This document shows, in pieces, positions 1 through 8,341 of a stretch of 64,000 nt of DNA. Source of the DNA: Janthinobacterium sp. BJB426 (lineage in GTDB: Bacteria; Pseudomonadota; Gammaproteobacteria; Burkholderiales; Burkholderiaceae_D). The notes under the pieces are model-generated. The model ran no database searches. It had not been told where the DNA came from and worked only from the letters and a program-made list of their open reading frames with translations. Within the stretch, counting starts at the first letter, position 1; every line of letters begins with the position of its first letter. The stretch lies in the NCBI RefSeq assembly GCF_002735705.1, contig NZ_PDZL01000002.1, positions 496,001 to 560,000 on the forward strand, read 5' to 3'. Made by a program: the position numbers and the translations under genes.

Positions 1-273
1 CTGGCGGTTTTTCAACTGGCCATTGAGGGAAATATCGGCACGGTAAGTACCTGGCAACACCGGGTTACCTTTTTGATAGGCTGCGAGATCCAAGTTGCGC
101 GAGCCTTCCGGCAGGAACGCACTGTTGAAATCGACCTCGTCGGCATGCGCAGCTGGCATGACCAAGGCACATGAACTGAACGCCACCGCCTTGAGCATGC
201 TGCCAACGAGCGCATTGACGCCCGGATTAGGCCTTGCTTGCGGATAATAACGGACATGGCGATGAGTATTCAT
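1..273 (-). CDS. Fimbrial outer membrane usher, N-terminal fragment
   Basis: The reading frame is open from an ATG at 273 to the window edge, giving the first 91 residues of a larger protein. A charged N-terminus and hydrophobic segment end at AHA-DEVDFN. This is followed by the FimD/PapC N-terminal signature VDFNSAFLPEGS, NLDLAAYQKGNPVLPGTY and RADISLNGQ. Ushers of this family form the outer membrane pore that accepts chaperone-subunit complexes and assembles the pilus. GAGG lies 8 bases before the ATG, and the chaperone gene ends 10 bases upstream, so the two are clearly one operon. The rest of the usher, and probably further subunits, lie outside the window. Confidence 0.85.
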   Translation of the reverse strand, partial: MNTHRHVRYYPQARPNPGVNALVGSMLKAVAFSSCALVMPAAHADEVDFNSAFLPEGSRNLDLAAYQKGNPVLPGTYRADISLNGQLKNRQ

Positions 274-283
274 GATTCAAACC

Positions 284-1048
284 TCAAGGAACGGGCCGGC
301 CGGCCGGCGCCGCAAGGGTGCGCCGCACCGGCATCGGGACACCATAATCATTGATGGCGTTAAACTCCACCTGCGCACCTGCGGCAGGCAAGGCCTTCAG
401 GGAGGGCAGCGCAAATTGTTTGGTCTCGCCTGGCGCCACCATGCCGCCATCACTCTCACTGCGTTCGGCGCCAGCCACCAGCGACAGCGACGCCACCGAC
501 ACGTGAAAGGCGGACGGGTTATATGCTTCCAGGGTAAAGCCCTTGCCACTGCTGGCATGAACGGCACGCCATTGCACTTGTTCGATCGCGTCGACAGGAT
601 TGCCAGCCAGGCCCTCGGGGCGATAAAAAATCTTGATGCGCGAGCGGAACGCCATCTGCAGGGAATTCACATCGGCGTCTTGCGACTTGGGCGGAATCTC
701 CAGCACGTTCAGCCAGAACACCGATTCCTTCGCCGCCGACAAGGCCGGACCGACAAACATCAGGCGCAGGCTCTGCCCCTTGCCCGGATCGATGCGGGCC
801 AGCGGCGGCGTCAGCACAAAAGGAACTTTGGCCGCAGCCGGCGTCGATGCGACATCGCCAGCATCGACCCACGCCTGCACCAGCGCCGGCACTGCGCCAT
901 CGTTATTGAGCTTGACCGTGATTTCTTTTTGCTTCGCCGGATAAATCTGCCGCGTGCCCGTGATCACGACGCTGGCCATCGAGGAAGAACAAAACAGCAA
1001 GGCCAGGCTGAGCAACAACGAACTTTGCAATGAATGATAAGGGGACAT
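284..1048 (-). CDS. Periplasmic fimbrial chaperone (PapD/FimC family)
   Basis: This 254-residue protein has a signal peptide ending near residue 25 (SSSMAS). It is followed by the two Ig-like domains of pilus chaperones. The G1/F1 strand signature SVFWLNVLEIPP is present, as is the N-terminal TGTRQIYPAKQ with the subunit-anchoring arginine, and the C-terminal domain ends INDYGVPMP. Family members cap pilin subunits in the periplasm by donor-strand complementation and deliver them to the usher. The gene lies between the pilin (72 bases upstream) and the usher (10 bases downstream). A GAGG ribosome site sits 6 bases before the start. Confidence 0.92.
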   Translation of the reverse strand: MSPYHSLQSSLLLSLALLFCSSSMASVVITGTRQIYPAKQKEITVKLNNDGAVPALVQAWVDAGDVASTPAAAKVPFVLTPPLARIDPGKGQSLRLMFVGPALSAAKESVFWLNVLEIPPKSQDADVNSLQMAFRSRIKIFYRPEGLAGNPVDAIEQVQWRAVHASSGKGFTLEAYNPSAFHVSVASLSLVAGAERSESDGGMVAPGETKQFALPSLKALPAAGAQVEFNAINDYGVPMPVRRTLAAPAGRPVP

Positions 1049-1120
1049 GGAAGACCTCAGGATGTAGATCGGAAGCGCGTCCCGCCTATGCGGCGAGGAC
1101 GTGCTTCCCTGGCGAGTGGA

Positions 1121-1675
1121 TTATTCGTAAGTGATGGAATAGGTAACGGCACTCTTCACCAGACCGGCACTGGCAATGCCGGTGGAGATGTATTGCACGG
1201 CATACGGCAAAATCGTGCTGCCGGCAGCGTCTTTCGTGACCTTGAAGGTATTCGCAACTTGCGAGAAATCACCAGCCTTGATCACCTTACCGTTGCTGGC
1301 ATCGACCAGTTGCAGCTCCACATTCTTGGCGCCGCCAGCGGTGAGGTCGCTATTGAACAAATTGGAGGTCAGTGGATTAACACCGCCACCGGATTCGAAA
1401 AATGCGGCAGCCTTGGTGCTGGTGCCTGTGCACGCGCTCAGCGTAATATTAAAACCTGTCTGACCTGCAACGGTGCCAGCCGTTTTCAGCTGGGCAGCCG
1501 AGACTTTTGGCAATTGCACGAGCGCGGCGGCAGGGCCAACAACGCCGTTGACAGTAACGGTACAAGTCGAATCGACCAGTTCACCTGCGAAGTTGATCGT
1601 GCCATCGGAAGCGAAAGCGGATTGGGTTGCAGCGGCGGCCAGCAGAACGGCGAAGATACGGGCTTGGGATTTCAT
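1121..1675 (-). CDS. Type 1 fimbrial major subunit-like pilin
   Basis: The product is 184 residues from the ATG at 1675. A strong AGGAG lies 8 bases upstream, so I prefer this over a start 12 codons further up. It has a signal peptide ending AFA, then DGTINFAGELVDSTCTV, the usual first strand and first cysteine of type 1 pilins. The second cysteine is in LSACTG and the protein ends with the beta-zipper motif ending YSITYE. It is the first gene of the fimbrial operon and so probably the main shaft subunit. It is secreted through Sec and polymerised by the chaperone and usher encoded downstream. Confidence 0.9.
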   Translation of the reverse strand: MKSQARIFAVLLAAAATQSAFASDGTINFAGELVDSTCTVTVNGVVGPAAALVQLPKVSAAQLKTAGTVAGQTGFNITLSACTGTSTKAAAFFESGGGVNPLTSNLFNSDLTAGGAKNVELQLVDASNGKVIKAGDFSQVANTFKVTKDAAGSTILPYAVQYISTGIASAGLVKSAVTYSITYE

Positions 1676-1979
1676 TGAGACTACTCCTGAAAGATAAAGG
1701 TAAATGCGCACCAGTTAATGTAGGAACGCGGCTGTTGAAGCAGATTCGTACTTTACAGAGAGGAGGTAGTTGTCGATATGAGAATGGTCTTAAAAATCCG
1801 CGCCACCGGATAAGAAGTGCTTTTGTGGGAAGCCGCAACAACACGCGCAAGATGCCAGCTGCCTGGCGATTTGGCGTTGCGGCGTGAATGGAGCGAATGG
1901 GGAGGCAGTGCGGGGATGAAAGCGACGGGGAGCGCCTGCAAGGCGGCGCTTGCAGGCGGGGTGAAAGGCTGCTGGCCGG
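1676..1979 (-). promoter_or_regulatory. Upstream region of the fimbrial operon
   Basis: This 304-base non-coding stretch separates the MFS gene from the pilin gene on the same strand. It must hold the fimbrial promoter unless transcription reads through from the regulator operon. It is AT-richer near 1700-1810 than the flanking genes. I see no clear -35/-10 pair and no invertible element flanked by inverted repeats of the fimS kind. The hairpin at 1933-1958 is listed separately. Confidence 0.4.
1933..1958 (-). terminator. Hairpin downstream of the MFS gene
   Basis: Perfect 10-base inverted repeat cgcctgcaag / cttgcaggcg with a 6-base loop, starting 22 bases beyond the stop codon of the MFS gene. 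No clear U-tract follows on the minus strand, so it may be a weak or Rho-assisted terminator, or a processing or stability structure between the regulator operon and the fimbrial genes. Confidence 0.45.
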
Positions 1980-3224
1980 TCAGCCGGGCAGCACCGCCTT
2001 GTCGTCAGACTTCAATATTCTCTGCGCCAGCCAGACCAGCAAGGTGGCCAGCATCAAGGGGCAGACAAGCTGCAACAGCACCAGCGCGGTCCAGCCGAGC
2101 CTCTCTTTCAGATGGGTGAAAAGGAGATCCGCGACAGGAATACCCAGGTTGAACGCGACATAGAACAAGCCCGCCGCGCGCATGTTCTGCATGGGCGACA
2201 CCGATTCGATCAGGGCCGCCAGGATGTTAATATAGAACACGGCGGTCAAGCCAAAACCCAGCAGGAAGACCAGCAGCATGAGGATGTCCACGGGCAAATT
2301 CCATCCCAACGAGACCAGGCCGCCGATGGCCGCCGTGAGGGGCAGCGTGATCAGCAGCGTTTTCATGGCGCCATGGCGGTCCCCCAGCCAGCCGCCCAGC
2401 GGCGACAGCAAGGTCGCGCTCATGGCAATGCCTATCGCCATCTCCACCGTCTTGATGGGAAATCCCAGTATCTCGCGCATGTACGTGCTATACAGGTAGT
2501 CGAAACTGCCCGCGCTCAAAGGCAGGCACACGGCGGCCAGGAACAGCAGCAACGGGCCGCGGGACCAGACCGAACCAACCGGCCCCCTGGCTTCAGGACG
2601 GATGAAACGCCGCTCGCCAGAGGCGCTGATCTGCTGGAAAAAATGCCAGATCAGGATATACAGGAGGACAAAGATGAGCATGCCCGCCAGGGCGGGCAAC
2701 AGGGGCAGTTTCCCCTGCTCATTGATGGCATGCTGAATGGCGCTGAGTTTGTTCGCGACAATATTACTGGCCGCGGTAAGGCAAATCATGAGTCCCACCA
2801 CCATGGCGCGATGGCGCGGAAAATATGTGGCGCCGATACTGATCCAGGCACAGATATTCATCGTGCATCCTATGCCGCCCAGCAAGCTCCAGCAGCACAG
2901 TTCAAATAAGGAGCGGGAAAACAGCCCCATGAGCGCTGCCACCGCCAGCAGCAGGAAACCGCTGAGCAAGGTTTTCTTGCGCGACAGGGTTGCCGGCAGC
3001 AATGCCAGCACCAGCCCCGTCAACCCCATGCTGATGTAAAAGATCACGGCCGCTATCGGGAAATTGCCCAGCGTCGCAGGCAGGCCAAGTGGCAGGGGCT
3101 GGGATGCCAGCGGCAACGTCGTCGGGTCCATGCCCGACAGTATCAGGAACAGCAAGGTGGTCGGCAACATCAACGCCAGCATCCCCATGGCCTCTTTTTT
3201 ATTCTTGCTCATCCTGCGCAACAT
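1980..3224 (-). CDS. MFS transporter in the BvgAS-like operon
   Basis: The product is 414 residues with about 12 hydrophobic segments. The start at 3224 (MLRRMSKNKKEAMG) follows AAAGGAG. An upstream in-frame extension runs into the kinase gene and is hydrophilic, so I rejected it. The loop GDRHGAMKT resembles the conserved MFS loop 8-9, and the layout of two six-helix halves with a central cytoplasmic loop (ERRFIRPEARG) fits the superfamily. No substrate motif is recognised. The gene starts 20 bases after the sensor kinase stop and is probably the third gene of the regulator-kinase-transporter operon. The encoded protein could be an exporter controlled by that system or a transport-type co-sensor. 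Both roles are inference. Confidence 0.75.
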   Translation of the reverse strand: MLRRMSKNKKEAMGMLALMLPTTLLFLILSGMDPTTLPLASQPLPLGLPATLGNFPIAAVIFYISMGLTGLVLALLPATLSRKKTLLSGFLLLAVAALMGLFSRSLFELCCWSLLGGIGCTMNICAWISIGATYFPRHRAMVVGLMICLTAASNIVANKLSAIQHAINEQGKLPLLPALAGMLIFVLLYILIWHFFQQISASGERRFIRPEARGPVGSVWSRGPLLLFLAAVCLPLSAGSFDYLYSTYMREILGFPIKTVEMAIGIAMSATLLSPLGGWLGDRHGAMKTLLITLPLTAAIGGLVSLGWNLPVDILMLLVFLLGFGLTAVFYINILAALIESVSPMQNMRAAGLFYVAFNLGIPVADLLFTHLKERLGWTALVLLQLVCPLMLATLLVWLAQRILKSDDKAVLPG

Positions 3225-3244
3225 GATGCTCCTTTCGATTGAAA

Positions 3245-5623
3245 TCAATGCTGGCCACGGGTGCGCCAGGCGGCTACCAGCGCCTGCAGGAGCTGGCTGC
3301 AGCGCGCATCGGTCAGCGCTGCCGCAGCGCGCAACAGGCTCTCCAGTTCTCCTGCCGGCTGCGCCATCTCCGTCCATTGCATGGCCAGGGCCGCGCCATG
3401 CAGGCGATGCGCGGCGCGCAAGGCGGCATCCCGCTCATGCATGGCCATGGCTTGCAGCAACTCGGTCATATCGTTGGCGAACGCCGCGCGCACTTGCGGC
3501 ATATCAAATACCGCCAGGGTCTCCATCGGCGGCGCGCGTAGCACCAAGGTCACGTCGCACCACAGTTCGACGATATCCTGCAGTTTCGCCAATCGGATCG
3601 GCTTGCTCAATATGCCATCCATGCCTGCCTCGAAGCAGCGCTCGGCATGATCCTCGCCCGTCGAGGCGGAAATCGCGATGACCGGGCAGCGCGCCTGTTC
3701 CAGGTCCGCTTCGCGCCGGCGCCATTCGGCCGTCAGGCTGTAGCCGTCAATGTCAGGCAAGTCGCAATCCATCAGCACCAGGTCATATTCGCGTAGGCTG
3801 AAGCAGGCCAGCGCCCGGGCGCCATTCTCGGCAATGTCCGCATCGCAGCCAAGGCTGGCGAGCTGGGCCCGCAGCACGGCCTGGTTGGCCGGCACATCCT
3901 CGATGACCAGGATCGACAGGCGCTGCGCCGCCGCACCGACCACCGGGGCGGGCCGGGCGACGACCACATCAACCGCCGGAGCGGCCCCCGACGCTATTTC
4001 CACAGGCAAGGAAATCAGCATGCGCGTTCCCCTGCCCTTCTCGCTGTCGATGGTGATCGTGCCCTGCATCAGGTTCACCAGTTCGCGGCAAATCACCAGG
4101 CCCAGGCCGGTGCCGCCCGAGCGCTTGTAGGTGCCCTCCACCTGCACATACGGCCGGAACAGGGTCGCCTGCATGGCGGCGGCTATGCCGATGCCCGTAT
4201 CTGCAACGGCAATTTCCAGCCGCGCCTGCCCCGGCCCCTCTTCCAGCATGGCAATCTGTATCTCGACGCCGCCTGTCGCCGTAAATTTGATGGCGTTCGA
4301 CACCAGGTTGTGCAACACCTGCAACAGCCTGGCCTCGTCCAGCATCAGCAGCGGTACCGCCATGGGCACCGCCACATCGAGCGCAATGCCCTTCTCGCGC
4401 GCCCGCAGCTGCTGCAGCGCCGCCACATCGTTGGCCAGGGCTGCGATATCGACCGCATCAAGGCTGAGCGTGAGTTGTCCCGCCTCCAGCTTGGAGACGT
4501 CGAGCACGTCATCGAGCAGACGCAACAGGATATTCCCGCCGTTGCTGGCCAGGTCGACAAAGTGACGCTGTTCCGCATTCACGGGCGTGGAGCGCAGCAA
4601 TTCCACGGCGGCCAGCACGGCATTCATGGGCGAACGGATTTCATGGCTCATCACGGCCAGGAACATGGCCGCCCTGCGCTCGTTGCGCAAGGCGCGCCGG
4701 TGCGCGCTGTAGGCCTGATACGCCAGGCCCGCCAGGATCAGCAACAAGGCGGCAGCCAGGCCCACATGCTCGCCAAAGTGGTCCGCCGCGAACAGCATGC
4801 CCGAGTGATCAACGCCCGGCGCCCCCAGCCAATCCTGGCGCACCAGCCGGATCTGGGCCGGGGTCATCGCGGCCAGCGACTTGTTCACGATCGATTCCAG
4901 CAAGGGATCGCTGTCGCGCAGCGCCATGCGCACGTCGGACGTCATGGCCACGGGAAGTTCCGTAAAATGCAGGTCTGCGCCTTCCTCGCGCATTAAACTC
5001 GGCAATAATTGTGCCTTGCTGCCGATGGCGACATCGGCGCCGCCCTTCGACAGCAGCGCCAGCGCCTGACGCATGGTGGGGCTGACAACGATGCGCATGC
5101 CGTCGTAGCGCTCGCGCAGGAAGGGTCCGAACAGGCCAGCTTCCGCGGCCGGCAGCGCCACGGTCTTGCCATCGAATGCGATGTCATCGGCAACAGGGCC
5201 ATCCCCTTCGCGCGTGGCGGCGATGGCCGTGGTCGACAGGTACGGCAAGCTGTAGCTGATGCCGGGCACCTGCGGCGGCGTGCCGATGCTGCGCACCGCG
5301 GGAAGACAATCAACGCGCCTGTCACGCAGCGAGGCCAGGCCGCTGTCGGTGTCGGCCACGGTGACGATGTCAAAGGTCAGGTTGCTATGCCGCTCAATGA
5401 CCTTGATGTAATCCGCGCCGATGCCCCCTCCGGTCGCGCCGCGCTGGACGACTTCGAACGGCGGCCGGTTCTGCAGCATGCCCAGTTTCAGCACAGGATG
5501 CGCGCGCACCCAGGCTTGCTCGGCGGCGCTGAGCGGATAGACCCTTTCCTGCCCCTGCCCCTGCGCCGCCAGGCAGCAGGCGGCCAGCAGGAAAGCAGCG
5601 ATGCCGGCTCGCCAGCACCTCAT
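3245..5623 (-). CDS. BvgS/EvgS-like hybrid sensor histidine kinase
   Basis: This 792-residue phosphorelay kinase begins with a signal peptide. One periplasmic Venus-flytrap (SBP_bac_3) domain spans about residues 40-268, ending in the BvgS-like QDWLG motif, with a membrane helix at about 287-305. The cytoplasmic part is HisKA with H327 in MSHEIRSPMN, an ATPase domain with an N-box (VSNAIKF, about 441-447), G1 DTGIGI and G2 GGTGLGL, then a receiver with D619 and K674. It ends in an HPt domain with H739 in AAHRLHGAA. BvgS itself has two flytraps and a PAS domain; this protein has one flytrap and no PAS. Its start overlaps the end of the regulator gene by 4 bases (ATGA), so the pair is translationally coupled. 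Confidence 0.92.
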   Translation of the reverse strand: MRCWRAGIAAFLLAACCLAAQGQGQERVYPLSAAEQAWVRAHPVLKLGMLQNRPPFEVVQRGATGGGIGADYIKVIERHSNLTFDIVTVADTDSGLASLRDRRVDCLPAVRSIGTPPQVPGISYSLPYLSTTAIAATREGDGPVADDIAFDGKTVALPAAEAGLFGPFLRERYDGMRIVVSPTMRQALALLSKGGADVAIGSKAQLLPSLMREEGADLHFTELPVAMTSDVRMALRDSDPLLESIVNKSLAAMTPAQIRLVRQDWLGAPGVDHSGMLFAADHFGEHVGLAAALLLILAGLAYQAYSAHRRALRNERRAAMFLAVMSHEIRSPMNAVLAAVELLRSTPVNAEQRHFVDLASNGGNILLRLLDDVLDVSKLEAGQLTLSLDAVDIAALANDVAALQQLRAREKGIALDVAVPMAVPLLMLDEARLLQVLHNLVSNAIKFTATGGVEIQIAMLEEGPGQARLEIAVADTGIGIAAAMQATLFRPYVQVEGTYKRSGGTGLGLVICRELVNLMQGTITIDSEKGRGTRMLISLPVEIASGAAPAVDVVVARPAPVVGAAAQRLSILVIEDVPANQAVLRAQLASLGCDADIAENGARALACFSLREYDLVLMDCDLPDIDGYSLTAEWRRREADLEQARCPVIAISASTGEDHAERCFEAGMDGILSKPIRLAKLQDIVELWCDVTLVLRAPPMETLAVFDMPQVRAAFANDMTELLQAMAMHERDAALRAAHRLHGAALAMQWTEMAQPAGELESLLRAAAALTDARCSQLLQALVAAWRTRGQH

Positions 5624-6300
5624 GCTTCCCCTATGGTATGCCTGATCTTGAACAGTTCATTGTTCGACGTCACGCCCAGCTTGCGGAAGGCGGTGGTCTT
5701 TTGCGAGCTGATGGTCTTGATGCTGCGCTTGAATTTTTCCGCGATTTCCGTCACCGTCATGCCTGCAAGATAACAGCGGATCACCTCGCGCTCACGCGCC
5801 GACAGCGCAGCTCCCAGCAGCAGCGCATCCGCGCCGTCTTCGCCCTCCCGCGCATCGAAGGTGGTGCTCGCTTCCGCCACCCGGTAGGACATCTCGGCGC
5901 TCAGGTACACGGCGCCCGAAACCACCTTGCGCAGCGCCTTGACCAGCTCCGCCATTTCCTCGCCCTTGCCGACAAAACCACGGGCGCCGACGCGCAAGGC
6001 CAGCGCCACCGTGGCAGGTTCATGATGCGTGGACAACACCAGGATGGGACAATCGAGGAACTTGGCCCGCAGTGCGCGGATCAGCGACACGCCATCGAGT
6101 TCGTCCGGACCCAGCGCATAGTCGAGCAAAATCACGTCGGCCGGCGCCGCGAGCATGCCCGCGATCAGGTCGCGGCTGGTACTGTAGGCGCCCACGACGT
6201 CGATATCCGGTTCGGCCGCAAAGCGGGCCACGAGACCGTGCCGTACCACGGCGTGATCGTCGAGCAAGGCAATGCGTAAGCGTTTTATCGGCATGGACAA
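5620..6300 (-). CDS. NarL/BvgA-family response regulator
   Basis: This 226-residue regulator has an N-terminal receiver (LLDDHAVVRHG acidic pocket, phosphoacceptor D60 in VILLDYALG). It ends in a LuxR-type helix-turn-helix starting LSAREREVIRCYLAGMTV with EIAEKFKRSIKTISSQK, the variant shared with BvgA, EvgA and RcsB. It is the likely partner of the hybrid kinase that overlaps its 3' end. By analogy with BvgA and RocA, its targets may include the fimbrial operon downstream, but that is inference. A second possible start lies two codons downstream. The promoter should lie in the 183-base AT-rich gap 6301-6483. Confidence 0.92.
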   Translation of the reverse strand: MSMPIKRLRIALLDDHAVVRHGLVARFAAEPDIDVVGAYSTSRDLIAGMLAAPADVILLDYALGPDELDGVSLIRALRAKFLDCPILVLSTHHEPATVALALRVGARGFVGKGEEMAELVKALRKVVSGAVYLSAEMSYRVAEASTTFDAREGEDGADALLLGAALSAREREVIRCYLAGMTVTEIAEKFKRSIKTISSQKTTAFRKLGVTSNNELFKIRHTIGEA

Positions 6301-6483
6301 GGACCAGACGCTGTATGAAAAAAGTTGCTTTTGATGAGATTACTCCTATTTTCGCCACGACCGCCATACGACATGCAGTTTATTAACATAGGTGCTCCTG
6401 TGCAACAAAAAAGCTTCGATTCCTCCCGCTTCAGACATACGCCACAATAAAATTGCCTTTATTGCATTGCCAGAAGACACGTA

Positions 6484-7812
6484 TTATTGATTGCTGACAC
6501 TGTCGAAGAAGTCCCGCAGTTCCATCGGGCGCGCCAGGGCATAGCCCTGGCCCGTGGGACAGCCAAGCTGGCACAGCGCCTCGATGCACGACGATTCCTC
6601 GATACCTTCCGCCACCACTTTCAGATTCATCAGCCGTGCCAGATTGACCGTCGCGGCAATCACGGCTTGCGCGGAAGCACTGGTTTTCATGTCGCGCACA
6701 AACGCCCCGTCGATCTTGACCTCATCGAAGGACATCCTGGCCAGCAGATTCAGGGTCGATGAGCCTTGCCCAAAATCATCGAGCGAAACGGGAAACCCTT
6801 TCGCCCGCAGCGTATTGAGCGAAGCGGACAGCAACAGCTCATCAGCGACCGGCAGATCGCCAGTCAATTCAATTTTCAGCAACTGCGGCGGCACGCCTGC
6901 CCGCCGCATTTTTTCAGCCAGCCGCTGCGCGAGACCAGGCGTACACACCGTTTCGGCGGAAGCATTCAAGGCGATGGGCAACGTCACCTGGCGGCTCTTG
7001 AGCACCAGCAGGACGTCGATCACGCGCGTCTCGATAAAGCTGAACAGCAGCAGGTGCAGGCCGAGGCGATTGACCATCGGAATCAGCACCGATGGCGGCA
7101 CTTCGCCAACGCCGGGATGACGCCAGCGCAGCAGCGCCTCGGCGCCGATGATGCGCCGGGTACGCAAATCGTACTGCGGCTGCAGCATCACGCGCAGATT
7201 CTTGCCTGTCGTCAAGGCCTCGATCACATCGGCTTCCGTCGGACCATCGGCTGGCGCGCAACAGGATGCCTGCCGCTTGATCGACGGGACCAGCAGCAAG
7301 GCCCGCAAGGCCTCGGTAAACGCGGCATTGCCGCCACCATAGACCATGCCGACATTGATGCCTACGCGGTGCGCCAGGCGGGCATGCGCCAATAACGCCG
7401 TCACGGACAGGCCGCCGATGCGGGGTACCGCCGGTTTTTCCAGCATCGCCGCCGCTTGCCCATGCAGCAAATTGAGCAGCGTTGGCTGGCCCACCCACAG
7501 CACATGCGGGTAACGCGTCAGCGGACTGGCCGCATCGAGCGTCTTGAGCATGGTCGGTACCATCAGGCCACCGTGTTCGACATCCGCGACGATCACATCG
7601 ACCTCCCCTTCGCGCAGGAGCGAGGGGATCAGGCTCAAGGAATTGATGCTTTTCACATTGGCGATATCGATGGCTCCCAGCATCGTGCCCAGCCATCGCG
7701 CACCGCCCTTGTCCGCATCAGGCGTCAAGGTCAGCACACGCAGGGAATGAAATTCGCTACGCACAGGGGAGCTGAGAGTTTTCACGGAAGTTTTCCTTGG
7801 GTTAAGACGCAT
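6484..7812 (-). CDS. REC-EAL cyclic-di-GMP phosphodiesterase (RocR-like)
   Basis: The product is 442 residues. The N-terminal ~130 residues look like a receiver: D77 at the end of a beta strand (VDVIVADVEH) and K126 in LEKP, although the early acidic pair is weak. Residues ~200-440 form an EAL domain with catalytic and metal-binding residues all visible: E225-A-L, N283, E315, D345-D346 (DDFGQGSS), K366 in KIDG, E402 in AEGIEE and Q422 in GQGYALARP. An active phosphodiesterase hydrolysing c-di-GMP to pGpG is therefore expected. REC-EAL order is that of RocR and PvrR, which oppose fimbrial activation in Pseudomonas. The gene is upstream of and parallel to the BvgAS-like pair. Confidence 0.87.
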   Translation of the reverse strand: MRLNPRKTSVKTLSSPVRSEFHSLRVLTLTPDADKGGARWLGTMLGAIDIANVKSINSLSLIPSLLREGEVDVIVADVEHGGLMVPTMLKTLDAASPLTRYPHVLWVGQPTLLNLLHGQAAAMLEKPAVPRIGGLSVTALLAHARLAHRVGINVGMVYGGGNAAFTEALRALLLVPSIKRQASCCAPADGPTEADVIEALTTGKNLRVMLQPQYDLRTRRIIGAEALLRWRHPGVGEVPPSVLIPMVNRLGLHLLLFSFIETRVIDVLLVLKSRQVTLPIALNASAETVCTPGLAQRLAEKMRRAGVPPQLLKIELTGDLPVADELLLSASLNTLRAKGFPVSLDDFGQGSSTLNLLARMSFDEVKIDGAFVRDMKTSASAQAVIAATVNLARLMNLKVVAEGIEESSCIEALCQLGCPTGQGYALARPMELRDFFDSVSNQ

Positions 7813-7860
7813 GGGTGGACAAAGACTTGGGGGCGCCAGAAATGACGGGCGGCAAACTTC

Positions 7861-8187
7861 TTACTTGCTATCCTCGTCATCGGGCATGCCGAAACGCGTG
7901 CGATGATCACCCATGCATGCCCGCAGCTCTTGAATACTCAAGCGGCTCACTTCGTGCATGCGTATGAGGATGGCGGCGCTGACTGGCAGCGAGCCATGTC
8001 GGATTTTGGACAGGATGGGAGCCGATACCTGCAGTTCGCGCCCCAGGGCCGCATCGTTCTTCAAGCCCAGGAAATCGATGAGCACGTCGAGCAGGTCGGC
8101 GTTGCGAAAACCGCTTGCAGCATTCTGAGGAAGCCGGTTGCGTAATCCCGTCACGCGTGGGGAATGCTGCTGTATTTGCTTTGTCAT
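7861..8187 (-). CDS. Small XRE-like helix-turn-helix protein
   Basis: The product is 108 residues from the ATG at 8187; an in-frame TTG at 8202 is an alternative and neither has a strong ribosome site. The centre reads LGLKNDAALGRELQVSAP then ILSKIRHGSLPV, which fits a lambda-repressor/XRE helix-turn-helix with the recognition helix around VSAPILSKIRHG. The flanks carry no known domain. It is 48 bases upstream of the EAL gene on the same strand and may share its transcript, which suggests a regulator of this locus. DNA targets are unknown. Confidence 0.7.
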   Translation of the reverse strand: MTKQIQQHSPRVTGLRNRLPQNAASGFRNADLLDVLIDFLGLKNDAALGRELQVSAPILSKIRHGSLPVSAAILIRMHEVSRLSIQELRACMGDHRTRFGMPDDEDSK

Positions 8188-8341
8188 AGCCGCTACTTTC
8201 AATGAGGAAGATCAGGAACCGGCCACGCCATGCGCATGGCGGCTGGCGCGTACCGGTGATGACTTGAAGTGTAGCGACAGACTTTCTTGACCGAAATCAG
8301 AACAGTCCTAAAAATTCCCAGTGAGCATTTAAAGCAACGGC

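Noticed and set aside
12..257. Open frame inside the usher fragment on the same strand
   Set aside because: A different frame encodes the clear usher N-terminus with signal peptide and motifs from 273 to the edge.
1676..1979. Phase-variable invertible promoter for the fimbriae
   Set aside because: I looked for inverted repeats flanking the promoter region and for a recombinase gene; only the 1933-1958 hairpin was found.
3225..3377. Longer N-terminus for the first MFS gene
   Set aside because: It overlaps the kinase HPt coding sequence and gives a Gly/Arg-rich leader; AAAGGAG supports the start at 3224.
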